Positions 6,832 to 16,624 are shown, numbered from the stretch's first letter. The stretch: 46,694 nt of DNA from Lachnospiraceae bacterium (GCA_017633935.1 JAGBOJ010000003.1:1-46694); one strand, 5' to 3'. A program made the numbers and translations. Notes: generated by a model from the letters alone, not told the origin.

Positions 6832-8931
6832 TTACTTTATCTTGAAATGACTTACGATATCGGTAAGCTCTCCTGCTATATGCTGCTGGTTCATAGCCAT
6901 TTCAGCCACGGAATCGACCGCCTGCGATACACTGTCCACGGAAGCCGTGATATCCGCACTTCTTGTGGATGTTTCCTGAGTGCTCTCGGCAATGCTCATG
7001 ACCGCCGAATTAACTTCATTCATGGAGGTCTTGATGCTGTTGGTCATATCCTCGATCCTCTGGGCAAGCTCACCGAACAGTGCGGCATCGTTTCCGTACT
7101 GGTCGCCCACCTTCACGAAATTCTCATAATCGGGCGTAACCGTACCCGTAACAAAATCCAGAAGCTTGTTGCTTCCCGCAGAAAGGTCCTTAAATGCCTC
7201 CTGTACACTGTTTATCGTAACCTTGATCTGGTCTACCGCATTATTTGTCTGCGTGGCAAGATTATTGATCTCGGAAGCCACAACGGCAAAGCCTTTTCCG
7301 GCTTCACCCGCCCGGGCAGCCTCTATCGAAGCATTAAGTGAAAGCAGGTCGATCTGGCTTGCGATAGCTGCGATGGAATCCGCAAGAGATGCTATCTCGC
7401 TTACAACCTCCGCCTTCTTGTTTGCCTCCTCAAGCTCACTCCTTCTTGCATTGGTGATACTGATCGCATTATCATGAGCCTGCTCATTCTCTTTCCTGAT
7501 CTTAAGCGCTCTCTGCGTGATCTCCTTTACCTTTTCCGCTGTCTCGGAGGTTTCTTTTGAAAGTCCCTCCACGGAATCGTTTACCTCCTGAACCGATGCC
7601 GATACCTCCTGCGTTGCGGCACCGGTAGACATCATGGCGTCGTTAACTCCGTTCATATTATCCTGGATCTTGGAAAATTCCGCGCTGAGCTCCTCACTCA
7701 TGGCAGACAGGGTATTCGCTGCATCGTTTACATTTCCCGACTCATTTGATATCTGTGCTATGATATCCCTGTTGCTGCGGTACATGTCATTTAAGGAGCC
7801 GCTCATATGTCCAAGCTCATCGTGGCTCTTCACCCTGACCTCGTCTATCATGAAGTTTCCTTCGGAAAGCTCCTTTGCAAACAAATCAACCACCTTAAGG
7901 GAACCTGCGATCGTGGTTGCTATATAGAAGATGAATATTATGCAGACGAGCATAGCCACGGCACAGATAACGATTATCACATTTCTCATATGATCCGAAG
8001 CTTCATTTATCTCCGAATCGGGAAGAAGCACGATCAGCTTCCAGTTCACACCGGGTACTGTCTCATAATATGCATTCATCTTTCCTGAAGATGACTTATA
8101 AGAGGCATTGCCGTTCCCTTCCCCTGTGATCTTTGATGCGATCGAGGATATGCTGTCCGTATCCTGCGCTATGTTCATTGCGGCAGCCACCTTTGATGCG
8201 TCATCCGTATAAATATACGTGCCGTCGGATGCCACCATTCTTGCAACACCGTTTTTACCGACCTTTATGCTTCCCACGAGCTCACTTATCGTATCAAGGG
8301 ACACATCCACGGTGATACAGCCTATGAAATTTCCTACCTGATCAAAGATAGGCGCCGAGCAGGAAGCCATGACGGAGTTGCTTGCCGGATCAAAATACGG
8401 ATCGGTTATCACTGCGGTAAGTGTACTCTGGGCTTTTGCATTCAGATAATATTCCTGTGAAAAATAATCATATTCGGCATTTGAATACTCCCAGTCCTCC
8501 ACTATCTTGTTGTTCTCATCCCTGTACCAGTAAGGACCCGTATATTCCTGGCTTAAATAATCCTTGTCTCCGGTATATACCTTCGGTTCAAACCAGATAC
8601 CGCTTCCGAGCACCAGATCGTTTGAAAGTATGATGTCCGAAAAGATCTTTTTATACTGCTTCATATTTACCGTCTCATATGTACTGCCCACCAGACTTGA
8701 AAGATCCTGCGCCGTGGTCCTGATTTTTTCAAGCTCACCGTTGATGTCGCCTACATTCGCATCCAGTTCGGATTCCACATAATTTGTAGTGACCTCCGTG
8801 ATCTGAGACCTTGACATCTCACTGCTGATAAATGCCATGACTATAAAAGCCACAAGCACCGGCGGCAGAATGAAAAGCAGCATTTTTGCTTTGATACCAA
8901 GACCTTTTTTTTGAATTGTACCTTCCTTCAT
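6832..8931 (-). CDS. Methyl-accepting chemotaxis protein (dCache-HAMP-MCP)
   Basis: This is a transmembrane chemoreceptor of 699 aa that should signal through CheA/CheW. A cytoplasmic start is followed by a first membrane helix (about 16-36). A large periplasmic dCache-type sensor (about 40-305) contains [20 protein letters not shown] and PYWYRDE, typical of small-ligand binding. The second helix is about 315-340, a HAMP domain follows, and then a coiled-coil signalling domain with the conserved tip [20 protein letters not shown]. The ATG at 8931 has AAGGAG 8 nt upstream. It sits between the motE-like gene and fliK, where clostridial fla operons normally have no receptor. Ligand cannot be predicted safely. 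No C-terminal pentapeptide for CheR/CheB is visible. Confidence 0.95.
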   Translation of the reverse strand: MKEGTIQKKGLGIKAKMLLFILPPVLVAFIVMAFISSEMSRSQITEVTTNYVESELDANVGDINGELEKIRTTAQDLSSLVGSTYETVNMKQYKKIFSDIILSNDLVLGSGIWFEPKVYTGDKDYLSQEYTGPYWYRDENNKIVEDWEYSNAEYDYFSQEYYLNAKAQSTLTAVITDPYFDPASNSVMASCSAPIFDQVGNFIGCITVDVSLDTISELVGSIKVGKNGVARMVASDGTYIYTDDASKVAAAMNIAQDTDSISSIASKITGEGNGNASYKSSSGKMNAYYETVPGVNWKLIVLLPDSEINEASDHMRNVIIVICAVAMLVCIIFIFYIATTIAGSLKVVDLFAKELSEGNFMIDEVRVKSHDELGHMSGSLNDMYRSNRDIIAQISNESGNVNDAANTLSAMSEELSAEFSKIQDNMNGVNDAMMSTGAATQEVSASVQEVNDSVEGLSKETSETAEKVKEITQRALKIRKENEQAHDNAISITNARRSELEEANKKAEVVSEIASLADSIAAIASQIDLLSLNASIEAARAGEAGKGFAVVASEINNLATQTNNAVDQIKVTINSVQEAFKDLSAGSNKLLDFVTGTVTPDYENFVKVGDQYGNDAALFGELAQRIEDMTNSIKTSMNEVNSAVMSIAESTQETSTRSADITASVDSVSQAVDSVAEMAMNQQHIAGELTDIVSHFKIK

Positions 8932-8971
8932 ATATCTTCTCCTTAGATTTTTTTATAAGGCTGAACCTTAT

Positions 8972-9859
8972 TTATTCGCTTTCCTCAGGCTCCATTATCC
9001 GTGTTATATTTCCCGCAAGATCATCGTCAAGACTTCCGATCTGGGCAAGTATCGCTCCTCTTGAATCCGCCGCCATCGCCCCAAGTATCTTTGCCGCAAG
9101 CTCAAGATCGCTCCTTAAGGGGTCGCTTGCAAAGATCACGGCCGCAGCAGCCGGCTTCATTGAGGAATACGCCTTTGCGTAATCCTGTATTTCTTTATCC
9201 ACCTCCTCCTTTTTCACCACCTCTTTATAAAGTATCTCGGCATTCGTAGGGTCTATCTGCTCGTAATACTTCTGATATTCCGTGATGTCGGGGGCTTTGG
9301 AATTGAAAACCACCTCGTTGTCAAACTCATCCTTGATCTTTTCAAATTCGATCTGATTGTCCTCGTAGGTCTTAAGACGGGCCACCTCTGCCGTAAGCTC
9401 GTCGATCGTATCCTCCGCCGAACCAAGCTCCTGTCTTTCGTGGTCGAGCTCGGCTTCAAGCTCCTTAATGCGGTTTACCGCATCGTCAAGATTACTGTAT
9501 CCTGCCGCCATAGCCTCATTTTCGGAAAGCGTACCCAATGACCCCGCCGGAAGTATCTTATTTACGACCGGTACGTTTTTTAATACGGGGGCAAGCACAT
9601 TTGATCCGAAACCGCCCACATCCAGCTTGATCAGCAGAGCAAGTATGGCTATCCAGACAAGGATTATGACCACCGTGACCAGAATAACGGAAAGGGCTCC
9701 GCCTTCCTCATCCTCTCCGGCCTCCTCGATGGCCCTCTGCTGCTTCTTTAACTCCTTTGCCTGTGCCTTAAGCGCCTTTTTTTCTTCTTTTAACTGTTTT
9801 GCTGCCGCCTTCCTCTCTTCCTTGGACTGGGCCGGCAGATCTTTTTCATCATCACCCAT
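8972..9859 (-). CDS. MotE/YlxF-like flagellar operon protein with MgtE_N-like tail
   Basis: This 295-aa protein occupies the position of YlxF/MotE, just after fliJ. It has a highly charged Lys/Glu-rich cytoplasmic start (about 1-50) and one membrane helix (about 56-80, LSVILVTVVIILVWIAILAL). A coiled coil spans about 125-175. A C-terminal helical repeat region contains KAYSSMKPAAAAVIFASDPL and LAAKILGAMAADSRGAIL, resembling the MgtE N-terminal/FliG-like superhelix. MotE homologues in other bacteria act as chaperones or stabilisers of the stator or export machinery. That role is inferred here, because this family is divergent. It is 52 nt after fliJ and 40 nt before the chemoreceptor gene. Confidence 0.75.
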   Translation of the reverse strand: MGDDEKDLPAQSKEERKAAAKQLKEEKKALKAQAKELKKQQRAIEEAGEDEEGGALSVILVTVVIILVWIAILALLIKLDVGGFGSNVLAPVLKNVPVVNKILPAGSLGTLSENEAMAAGYSNLDDAVNRIKELEAELDHERQELGSAEDTIDELTAEVARLKTYEDNQIEFEKIKDEFDNEVVFNSKAPDITEYQKYYEQIDPTNAEILYKEVVKKEEVDKEIQDYAKAYSSMKPAAAAVIFASDPLRSDLELAAKILGAMAADSRGAILAQIGSLDDDLAGNITRIMEPEESE

Positions 9860-9911
9860 GTCAGATCCTTATTACATTTTAACATATAACAGCTCCCGAA
9901 AAAACATTTTT

Positions 9912-10361
9912 TTACTTAAGCTGTTTTACTCCGTATGTGTAGCTTGTCAGCTGATCGATCTCCTTTGATTCCTGATAAAGGAGATCCGCCTTAAAGTCCT
10001 CAAAAGCATGCTCCTTGAGCTTATCCTGCGTCTTTCTGTCCTTCATGGCTTCTTCAAGCTTTTCGCGTTTCTTTTCAAGCAAAGCCTCTTCTCTTTTGAC
10101 AACCTGCCTCTGGTCTTCTATAAGACTGTCAAGTGCATAGATCGCATTGGCATTTGCTTCAATATCCAAAATATTTAAGGACTTGCTCCTTAATCTTACA
10201 GCCTCCTCCTCATAAAGACGCTTTTCGTCTTTAAGGCGCTCTTCCTCCTCCTCGGCCTCGTTTAAATGCATCCTCTGCTCGGCATACTCATTGCGGGCCT
10301 GTTCTTCGAGCTTTTCTTTAAGATTAAGTATATTCTGCATTCTGTAGACAAACTTCGCCAT
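9912..10361 (-). CDS. fliJ: Flagellar export protein FliJ
   Basis: FliJ is the small coiled-coil stalk of the flagellar export ATPase, and also helps deliver chaperones. The 149-aa protein is almost wholly predicted coiled coil, with very high Glu/Lys/Arg content. It begins MAKFVYRMQNILNLKEKLEE, the usual FliJ N-terminal phrase (F-x-Y-R-hydrophobic-x-x-I-L-x-h-x-x-x-x-E). It lies 24 nt downstream of fliI, the invariant partner. Sequence conservation in FliJ is weak, so length, coiled coil and position carry the call. Confidence 0.88.
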   Translation of the reverse strand: MAKFVYRMQNILNLKEKLEEQARNEYAEQRMHLNEAEEEEERLKDEKRLYEEEAVRLRSKSLNILDIEANANAIYALDSLIEDQRQVVKREEALLEKKREKLEEAMKDRKTQDKLKEHAFEDFKADLLYQESKEIDQLTSYTYGVKQLK

Positions 10362-10385
10362 GGATCACCCTTTTTAAGAAACCTT

Positions 10386-11708
10386 CTACTGCGGCTGTTC
10401 ACTGAATATATTTTTCAGCATATTGACTTCATCATCAAACAGAAATTTTGAATCGGTCTCCTGAAGGAGAAACTCATTGACCGCATCTATCTTTTCAATG
10501 GCAAAATCGATCTTCGGATTGGAGCCTGCCTTATAAGCTCCGATATTTATCAGATCCTCGGCCTCATTATAGGTGGCCATTACATTTTTCATCTGACCCG
10601 CATATTTTTTATGCTCCTTATCCGCGACCTGGCTCATACACCTTGATATACTCTGCAGTACATCAATGGCGGGATAATGATTCTGCTGTGCAAGCCTCCT
10701 GTTCAGCACGATATGTCCGTCTAATATGGAGCGTGCCGTATCGGTGATCGGCTCATTAAAATCATCACCGTCCACAAGCACGGTATAAAGACCGGTGATA
10801 GAACCCTTAGCCCCGTTTCCGGCGCGTTCTAAGAGCTTTGGCATTTCCGCATAGACAGACGGGGGATATCCCCTTGTGACCGGCGGTTCTCCCGAGGCAA
10901 GCCCGATCTCCCTCTGCGCCATCGAAAAACGCGTCAGCGAATCCATCATAAGCAGGACATCCCTGCCCTGATCCCTGAAAAACTCTGCCACGGCAGTCGC
11001 GGTCATTGCAGCTTTCTTTCTTTCAAGAGCCGGCTTATCCGAGGTAGCGACTATTACCACCGACCTTGCCATACCCTCCGGTCCAAGATCCCTTTCAATA
11101 AATTCACGCACCTCTCTTCCACGCTCTCCGATCAGTGCGATCACATTTATATCGGCCTTTGTGTTCCGGGCAAACATACCCATAAGTGTGCTCTTCCCGA
11201 CACCGCTTCCGGCAAATATCCCGATCCTCTGTCCCTTTCCGATAGTCAGAAGCCCGTCCACCGCCTTTACCCCGAGAGGCAGCACTTCACTGATTATTAC
11301 CCTGTCCATGGGATCGGGGGGCATCGCATCCACCGGATATTCCTTTCCTATGACAGGTATCCCGTCAGAAGGATTTCCCAGCCCGTCAAGCGTCTTTCCG
11401 AGCATATCATTACTGCAGCTTACGGTCAGCGGATGCCCTAAATTTTCAACTATACAGCCGTTTCCTATGCCTTCGGTCGATTCATAGGGCATAAGCAGGG
11501 TCTTTGCATCCTTAAACCCCACCACCTCTGCAAGTATCGGCTTTCTGTCGTGGTCGGCGGGAATTATATGGCACATATCCGCCAGCCTCGCGTCAGGTCC
11601 TAAGGATTCTATCGTAAGACCCACGACATTAACTACCTTGCCGAGCCTTTTATAATACGTTTCCTCTTTTGCCCTTAAATACTTGGTAAAATCAATGGCC
11701 GTATCCAT
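10386..11708 (-). CDS. fliI: Flagellum-specific export ATPase FliI
   Basis: FliI is the hexameric ATPase that energises or gates flagellar protein export. The 440-aa protein has a beta-barrel N-terminal region, the Walker A motif GSGVGKST (167-174) and GERGREVREFIERDLG. The Walker B region is VLLMMDSLTRFSMAQREIG, and the conserved RGYPPSVYAEMPKLLERAG follows. Length is standard for the family. Its ATG at 11708 shares a base with the TAA stop of fliH (TAATG), indicating coupled translation with its regulator FliH. F1-ATPase beta subunit is ruled out by operon context and by the FliI-type signature. Confidence 0.97.
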   Translation of the reverse strand: MDTAIDFTKYLRAKEETYYKRLGKVVNVVGLTIESLGPDARLADMCHIIPADHDRKPILAEVVGFKDAKTLLMPYESTEGIGNGCIVENLGHPLTVSCSNDMLGKTLDGLGNPSDGIPVIGKEYPVDAMPPDPMDRVIISEVLPLGVKAVDGLLTIGKGQRIGIFAGSGVGKSTLMGMFARNTKADINVIALIGERGREVREFIERDLGPEGMARSVVIVATSDKPALERKKAAMTATAVAEFFRDQGRDVLLMMDSLTRFSMAQREIGLASGEPPVTRGYPPSVYAEMPKLLERAGNGAKGSITGLYTVLVDGDDFNEPITDTARSILDGHIVLNRRLAQQNHYPAIDVLQSISRCMSQVADKEHKKYAGQMKNVMATYNEAEDLINIGAYKAGSNPKIDFAIEKIDAVNEFLLQETDSKFLFDDEVNMLKNIFSEQPQ

Positions 11709-12583
11709 TACTTGTCATCCCCGTTCTTTTCAAAGGAAAGGAGTCTTAGCATCCTTCTTAAGCCGGACAGCTCCGTTTCAAGGCTGCAGTCAAAGATACC
11801 CGCTCCGGTTTCTATAAAGGCTTCATTTGCCTTTAACGTCATATCCTCGACGATCTCTGCCTCTTCAGCGGATGAAATCCCCGCAAGCAGCTCTTTTTTC
11901 TGCATCGACACAAAACCGTAGTCATCCTTTGATACGTGTATCATAAACCCGGTACTGCTGTCTATAGTATGCAGGGCATTCTTTATGAGATAAAAAATAA
12001 CTTCTTTGTTTTCGCTTAAGGAAACATGAAAAATATGTTCATAGATATCGGTAAAGGTATCCACAAACATCGGTTCAAGCTTATCCACTCTTTCCTGGTA
12101 AGCCTGCTCAAGCTGTGCTTCTTTTTCCGCAAGCTCCGCTTTTATCCCGTCGACCTCGGCCATGCCTGCTTCATACCCTTCGTCATGCCCGGCATTTCTT
12201 GCCTCCTCGTAAACGGCCTGTTTATTTGCTTCGGCCTCCGCGTTTGCAGCCTCTATTATCGCCTGTGCCTGAGCCTCGGCATCGGAGATGATCTGCTCGG
12301 CTTCGGCGTTTATCTCGTCCAGATCGGGAACATTTTGAGCCTCTTCGGGTAATACCTCCTGTCCCTCCTGACCGTCGGAATCAGCAAGCAGCATCTCGAC
12401 ATTTTCGGCATTAAGCCCTGCTGAAAACCCGTCCTCGTCAAATTCCCTGCTGTCCTCTCTAAGCGATGTTTTCAGCGCTTTTTCAAGGAGCTTAAGCCTT
12501 TCGGCAACCAGAGCGTTTGAATCAATCACTCTCTTATTGTCATCGTCTCCCGAAACATAGCTTCTCTTAAGTAAATTAGACAA
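11708..12583 (-). CDS. fliH: Flagellar assembly protein FliH
   Basis: FliH binds FliI and tethers the export ATPase to the C-ring. The 291-aa protein is acidic and mostly helical. It has a long coiled-coil stretch rich in Ala and Glu (about 95-170, DLDEINAEAEQIISDAEAQA and onward) followed by a compact C-terminal domain containing FTDIYEHIFHVSLSENKEVI. That layout matches FliH/HrpE/V-ATPase E-subunit proteins. It overlaps fliG by 8 nt upstream and joins fliI through a TAATG overlap downstream. Sequence identity across FliH proteins is low, so position between fliG and fliI is the main support. Confidence 0.9.
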   Translation of the reverse strand: MSNLLKRSYVSGDDDNKRVIDSNALVAERLKLLEKALKTSLREDSREFDEDGFSAGLNAENVEMLLADSDGQEGQEVLPEEAQNVPDLDEINAEAEQIISDAEAQAQAIIEAANAEAEANKQAVYEEARNAGHDEGYEAGMAEVDGIKAELAEKEAQLEQAYQERVDKLEPMFVDTFTDIYEHIFHVSLSENKEVIFYLIKNALHTIDSSTGFMIHVSKDDYGFVSMQKKELLAGISSAEEAEIVEDMTLKANEAFIETGAGIFDCSLETELSGLRRMLRLLSFEKNGDDK

Positions 12584-13619
12584 CTATCTCGTCTCCTCCG
12601 CCTCTCGAGATTACTATCTCCGCAGAATCTTCGAGCTTTCTGATGATATTTACTATCTTCTGCTGTGCTTCCTCAACATCCTTCATACGTACAGGACCCA
12701 TAAATTCCATATCTTCTTTTATCATGGCCGCAAGCCTCTTTGAAAGGTTCTTGAAAATAGCACCCTGAACCTGCTCGTTTGCGCCCTTTAATGCCATTGC
12801 AAGATCGTTGTTGTCAACATCACGCAGCACTCTCTGGATGGCCCTGTCATCAAGCAGCAGTACATCCTCGAATACGAACATCTTCTTTCTGATCTCGTCG
12901 GCAAGCTCCGGCTCGTCCACCTCGAGGGTCTCCATGATATGTTTTTCCGTTCCTCTGTCGACTGTATTCAAGATCTCGACGATGGAGTCCACACCACCGA
13001 TAATAGTGTAATCCTGATTTACAAGCGACGATATCTTGGATTCCAGCACTCTTTCAACCTCCTTGATAACATCCGGCGAGGTCCTGTCCATAACCGCTAT
13101 TCTCTTTGCGACATCAGCCTGCTTGTCGGGAGGCAGAGCGCCTATTATCTGTGCAGCCTGCGCAGGTGAAAGGTATGCAAGTATAAGGGCTATGGTCTGG
13201 GGATGCTCATCCTGTATAAAGTTTAAGAGCTGTGATGCATCCGTCTTTCTTACAAATTCAAAAGGCTTTACCTGCAATGAAGCTGTCAGCCTTGAGATGA
13301 CATCCGTAGCCTTTTCTTCGCCCAGTGCCTGCTCAAGAAGCTCCTTTGCGTAGCCGATACCGCCCTCTGCAATATACTGCTGGGCAAGACATATCTGATA
13401 AAATTCATTTACAACCGCTTCCTTTATCTGCGGTGTCACACTCCTTGTATTTGCTATCTCAAGGGTAAGCTCCTCGATCTCGTCTTCCTTAAGGTGCTTG
13501 AATATCTTACTGGACTTTTCCGGTCCCAACGCTATGAGCAGTATCGCTGCTTTTTGTATGCCGCTCAGCCCGTCTGTGGTAGCTGTAGCATTTGGATCAA
13601 AAGTTGCCGGTACCGGCAT
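12576..13619 (-). CDS. fliG: Flagellar motor switch protein FliG
   Basis: FliG is the rotor protein that contacts MotA and carries the switch between rotation directions. The 347-aa protein shows N-terminal LSGIQKAAILLIALGPEKSS (about 18-37). The middle domain has DEHPQTIALILAYLSPAQAA and the EHPQ motif. The C-terminal torque helix region contains FVFEDVLLLDDRAIQRVLRD, with the charged residues that interact with the stator. The end, DVEEAQQKIVNIIRKLEDS, is typical. It follows fliF by 3 nt, as expected of proteins that assemble together at the MS-ring. Confidence 0.97.
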   Translation of the reverse strand: MPVPATFDPNATATTDGLSGIQKAAILLIALGPEKSSKIFKHLKEDEIEELTLEIANTRSVTPQIKEAVVNEFYQICLAQQYIAEGGIGYAKELLEQALGEEKATDVISRLTASLQVKPFEFVRKTDASQLLNFIQDEHPQTIALILAYLSPAQAAQIIGALPPDKQADVAKRIAVMDRTSPDVIKEVERVLESKISSLVNQDYTIIGGVDSIVEILNTVDRGTEKHIMETLEVDEPELADEIRKKMFVFEDVLLLDDRAIQRVLRDVDNNDLAMALKGANEQVQGAIFKNLSKRLAAMIKEDMEFMGPVRMKDVEEAQQKIVNIIRKLEDSAEIVISRGGGDEIVV

Positions 13620-13622
13620 ATC

Positions 13623-15239
13623 TTACCCCCAGTCCTCCTGAAGCCAGTTTCGCAGCAGATTTGCGACGGCATCAGGATTTTCATCCACGAATTTTTCTAT
13701 AAGTAAGCTGACCTCGGATCTGGAATCCGCATCTATCTCTTCCAGCTCGACCTGCTCCTGCGTACTCTGGAGAAGCGAATCAAGCGAAAGCTCGTCGGTC
13801 TCCTCCGGAGCCTTTTCCGCCCTCATGGATCTTATCACAACAAACGCCAGAAGGCCGAGTATAAGGATTATCAGAATGATGAGCATATAATTTGAGGTCA
13901 GGAAATTTGTCTGCTCGCTTGCCACGAACACGGGCTCATCATATGCCACTATACTGATCCTTGCGGTAGGTATGCCCGTAGCATTGCTGACCATGCTGTA
14001 GACATCCTCGTCAACCTCCTGCTTGACTCTTTCGCTGTTTGCAAGCCTGTATTCATCAAAGCTCATCCCGTCCAAAAGCCCCTGCATCTGCAGGTCATCC
14101 TCATTATAGATCACATAATGGATAGCCGTGATGCCGAGTGAAGAGCTCTCCCTGTTTAACACTCCTCCCGGAGTCTCGGTATCCGTGATCGTCTCGTTAG
14201 GCAGATAATCGGTGCTTTCCTCATCGGTAGTCGTATTTGAATACGCGCTGTCCTGATATTCATAGGTAACCTCGCCGTTAGTGTCGGTACCGGGTATGTC
14301 ACCGTTACTGTTTGTGGCGGTCTGCGAATATGTATCCCTGTGGGAGAGCACACCCTGATCCTGTCCCTCGGCGGGAGTGTAATCATGCTGTGTTTTCTTT
14401 ATGATGTCCCAGTTTAATACAAGATTGGGAACAACCTGCACATTATCATATATCTTGGCTCCTACCAGAGCCTCCTTTATCTCGCTTTTAACAAGCGAAT
14501 CGTATTTTGCCTCATAGGAAAGCCTGCTTCCGGCGTTTCCCGCCATACTTGCCGTGTCCTCTCCTGAATAGAGCATATTTCCGTCGGTATCCATGATCAC
14601 GATATTCTGTGTGGTATCGTTTCCGATTGAGGTCGCTATAAATCTTGCAAGTCCCGCGGCCTGATCGGTATCGATGGAATTGGGCGTCTCAAGGTTCAGC
14701 ATTACACTTGCGTAGGACTCCTTCTGTTCGGCGATCAGAGTCCCGTCATTTTCGGGTATGTTTAAGGTGACTGTAGCCGACTTTATGTTTTCCTGACCCT
14801 GAAGACCCTCTGCTATATACTGCTGAAGGTATACCTTGTAACGCTTTTCCTTGTCGGACTCTGTCGTTGAAAAACCGCCGGTAAACACGTTTTCGATATC
14901 GGCGCCCACAGCCGGTATGTCATTTGCTCCCAGAAGGATGATGGCATCCGAATACTGCTCCTTTAATACGGAAATCGTAAGACCGTCGGTCGAGGTCTTA
15001 TAGGTTATCCCGTTTTCATCCAAAAGAGCCTGGATCTCAGAGGTCTGCTTCGTATTCTCGCTGACACTCAGGGTCTCGTAGTCGGGCTGTGTAAGTATTG
15101 TCACAACGACAACAATGGCAACGACCACAGCGGCCGTCACCGAAATAATAAGGGTCTTTTGTTTTGAGTTAAACCTGCCCCACCATTCAAGTACCTTTTC
15201 CCACAAAGCACGCAGCCGGGTCATGATCCGCTCAACCAT
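13623..15239 (-). CDS. fliF: Flagellar MS-ring protein FliF
   Basis: FliF builds the MS-ring, the membrane base of the flagellum. The 538-aa protein has two membrane helices, one near the N-terminus (about 28-50) and one near the C-terminus (about 445-467, LIILIILILGLLAFVVIRSM). The periplasmic ring domains between them include DIENVFTGGFSTTESDKEKR and YKVYLQQYIAEGLQGQENIK. A Ser/Thr/Asp-rich linker near 300-350 corresponds to the variable RBM3 loop. The cytoplasmic tail ends VANLLRNWLQEDWG, the FliG-binding helix. ATG at 15239 is used; a second Met at residue 6 is possible. It lies 10 nt after fliE. Confidence 0.97.
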   Translation of the reverse strand: MVERIMTRLRALWEKVLEWWGRFNSKQKTLIISVTAAVVVAIVVVVTILTQPDYETLSVSENTKQTSEIQALLDENGITYKTSTDGLTISVLKEQYSDAIILLGANDIPAVGADIENVFTGGFSTTESDKEKRYKVYLQQYIAEGLQGQENIKSATVTLNIPENDGTLIAEQKESYASVMLNLETPNSIDTDQAAGLARFIATSIGNDTTQNIVIMDTDGNMLYSGEDTASMAGNAGSRLSYEAKYDSLVKSEIKEALVGAKIYDNVQVVPNLVLNWDIIKKTQHDYTPAEGQDQGVLSHRDTYSQTATNSNGDIPGTDTNGEVTYEYQDSAYSNTTTDEESTDYLPNETITDTETPGGVLNRESSSLGITAIHYVIYNEDDLQMQGLLDGMSFDEYRLANSERVKQEVDEDVYSMVSNATGIPTARISIVAYDEPVFVASEQTNFLTSNYMLIILIILILGLLAFVVIRSMRAEKAPEETDELSLDSLLQSTQEQVELEEIDADSRSEVSLLIEKFVDENPDAVANLLRNWLQEDWG

Positions 15240-15249
15240 TGCTTCCTCC

Positions 15250-15564
15250 TTATATCTGCATCTGCATTATCTCACGATATGCTTCCAAAAACCTGTCCCT
15301 TAAGGCTACCGTATACTGTATAGCCGTACTTGCTTTAGCCTGCGCTATTGCAAGATCATGGGTATTTTCCGTAAGCCCGAGTGCAAGCTTTATCTCCTCT
15401 GTCTCTTCATCGTGAATGTACGAATTTGTCTCGTTTATCTGATTCTTTGCCGCATCAAGGAACACATTGAAATTTGTCTCATCCTGATACTTTACGGTCG
15501 ACGCATTCTTGGCTGCGCCCTTTACGGCATCCGAAGTAAGATTATAAAAAGATGAAATATCCAT
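15250..15564 (-). CDS. fliE: Flagellar hook-basal body protein FliE
   Basis: FliE is the small adaptor joining the MS-ring to the proximal rod. The 104-aa protein has typical FliE content: FNVFLDAAKNQINETNSYIH in the middle, then EEIKLALGLTENTHDLAIAQ, AKASTAIQYTVALRDRFLEA and the C-terminal AYREIMQMQI. Length and the absence of a signal peptide are normal. It stands between flgC and fliF, its usual place. Confidence 0.95.
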   Translation of the reverse strand: MDISSFYNLTSDAVKGAAKNASTVKYQDETNFNVFLDAAKNQINETNSYIHDEETEEIKLALGLTENTHDLAIAQAKASTAIQYTVALRDRFLEAYREIMQMQI

Positions 15565-15579
15565 AGCCCTCTCCCTTTA

Positions 15580-16038
15580 TCATGCCTGACCTATCTCAAG
15601 TCCCTTTAACGCGATCTGCTTGCTTGTGTTAAAAGCGGTCGCATTGGCCTCATACGCGCGGCTGGCATCAATAAGATTGGTCATCTCCGTAACTATATCC
15701 ACATTGGGATACCATACATATCCGTTTTCATCGGCATCAGGATGTGACGGATCGTATACCATCTTCATTTCAGTGGTCTCATCCTTGTAAAGACCGCCTA
15801 CCTTAACTCCGTTGCCGGCAAATCTGTTGTACTTGCTCTGTGTGGACGCAAGCATACTCGAAAAGGATGCAACCGGATTCTGTCTTTCCTGAAAGGTTAC
15901 CACCTTTCTGACATAGGGGGTACCGTCCTCGGTACGCGTAGTCTCGGAATTTGCGATATTCTCCGCGATAACATCCATTCTGTAGCGTTCCGCCGTAAGT
16001 CCGGATGCATTTATGCTGAAGCTGCTGAATATACCCAT
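15580..16038 (-). CDS. flgC: Flagellar basal-body rod protein FlgC
   Basis: FlgC is a proximal rod subunit. The 152-aa protein begins MGIFSSFSINASGLTAERYR and carries MDVIAENIANSETTRTEDG, the rod-protein N-terminal motif. The middle contains YVRKVVTFQERQNP. The C-terminal helix is MTNLIDASRAYEANATAFNT followed by KQIALKGLEIGQA. It follows flgB by 38 nt. Length is normal for the family. Confidence 0.96.
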   Translation of the reverse strand: MGIFSSFSINASGLTAERYRMDVIAENIANSETTRTEDGTPYVRKVVTFQERQNPVASFSSMLASTQSKYNRFAGNGVKVGGLYKDETTEMKMVYDPSHPDADENGYVWYPNVDIVTEMTNLIDASRAYEANATAFNTSKQIALKGLEIGQA

Positions 16039-16076
16039 ACCAAACCTCCGTTTTTTAGATCATTCTTAGGAACTGT

Positions 16077-16466
16077 TTATTTTGTAACCGCCTGGAAATG
16101 CTGGAATTCCGAATTCACACTCTGCTCAAGTCCGTTATATAACAGCTGGTTTGCGGCCATCTGGACATTTTCCGTATCTATATCCACATTATTTCCGTCA
16201 AGACGGTACGAATAACCCTCGCTGTCGGTAAACACGGTTCCTTTGAGCCTTGACAGCTTTAATGAACTCACCTTGTCGTCAAGTGTCTCAAATTTTGAAT
16301 TCTTAAGCGCCCTCTGAAGATTCTCCGCAAAAGACACATCCTGCCTTTTGTAATGCGGAGTGTCGACATTGGCGATATTGTTTGCGATCGCCTTGCTTCT
16401 TAAAGCCGACGCATCCATCGCCTTGTCCAAAACGTCTATGTAATTGTAAATACCTGAATTGATCAT
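16077..16466 (-). CDS. flgB: Flagellar basal-body rod protein FlgB
   Basis: FlgB is a proximal rod subunit and the first gene of the fla operon. The 129-aa protein carries ALRSKAIANNIANVDTPHYK (about 21-40) and ends with MAANQLLYNGLEQSVNSEFQ and HFQAVTK, as rod proteins do. A GGAGGT sequence lies unusually far (16 nt) from the ATG at 16466, and an in-frame TAA just upstream prevents an earlier start, so initiation may be inefficient or use a folded leader. A consensus sigma-A promoter sits about 45 nt upstream. Confidence 0.95.
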   Translation of the reverse strand: MINSGIYNYIDVLDKAMDASALRSKAIANNIANVDTPHYKRQDVSFAENLQRALKNSKFETLDDKVSSLKLSRLKGTVFTDSEGYSYRLDGNNVDIDTENVQMAANQLLYNGLEQSVNSEFQHFQAVTK

Positions 16467-16506
16467 AACGCTATATTATGACACCTCCTTCATAATACAT
16501 TTTTTT

Positions 16507-16534
16507 ATTATAATAATCCGCTCCAAAATGTCAA
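16507..16534 (-). promoter_or_regulatory. Sigma-A promoter of the fla operon
   Basis: On the minus strand, TTGACA (16534-16529), 16 nt, TATAAT (16512-16507): both hexamers are perfect consensus. The start would be near 16500, giving a leader of about 34 nt before flgB. Just upstream (16545-16557) is a direct repeat TATAC-ttg-TATAC, containing the palindrome TTGTATACAA, which could be an operator. Confidence 0.75.
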
Positions 16535-16624
16535 TAAAACACACTATACTTGTATACAATTCTTTTTCGGCCCAACATCTTGTGGTAACATAAAAATAAT
16601 ATGTAAATACATTATGATTACAAA

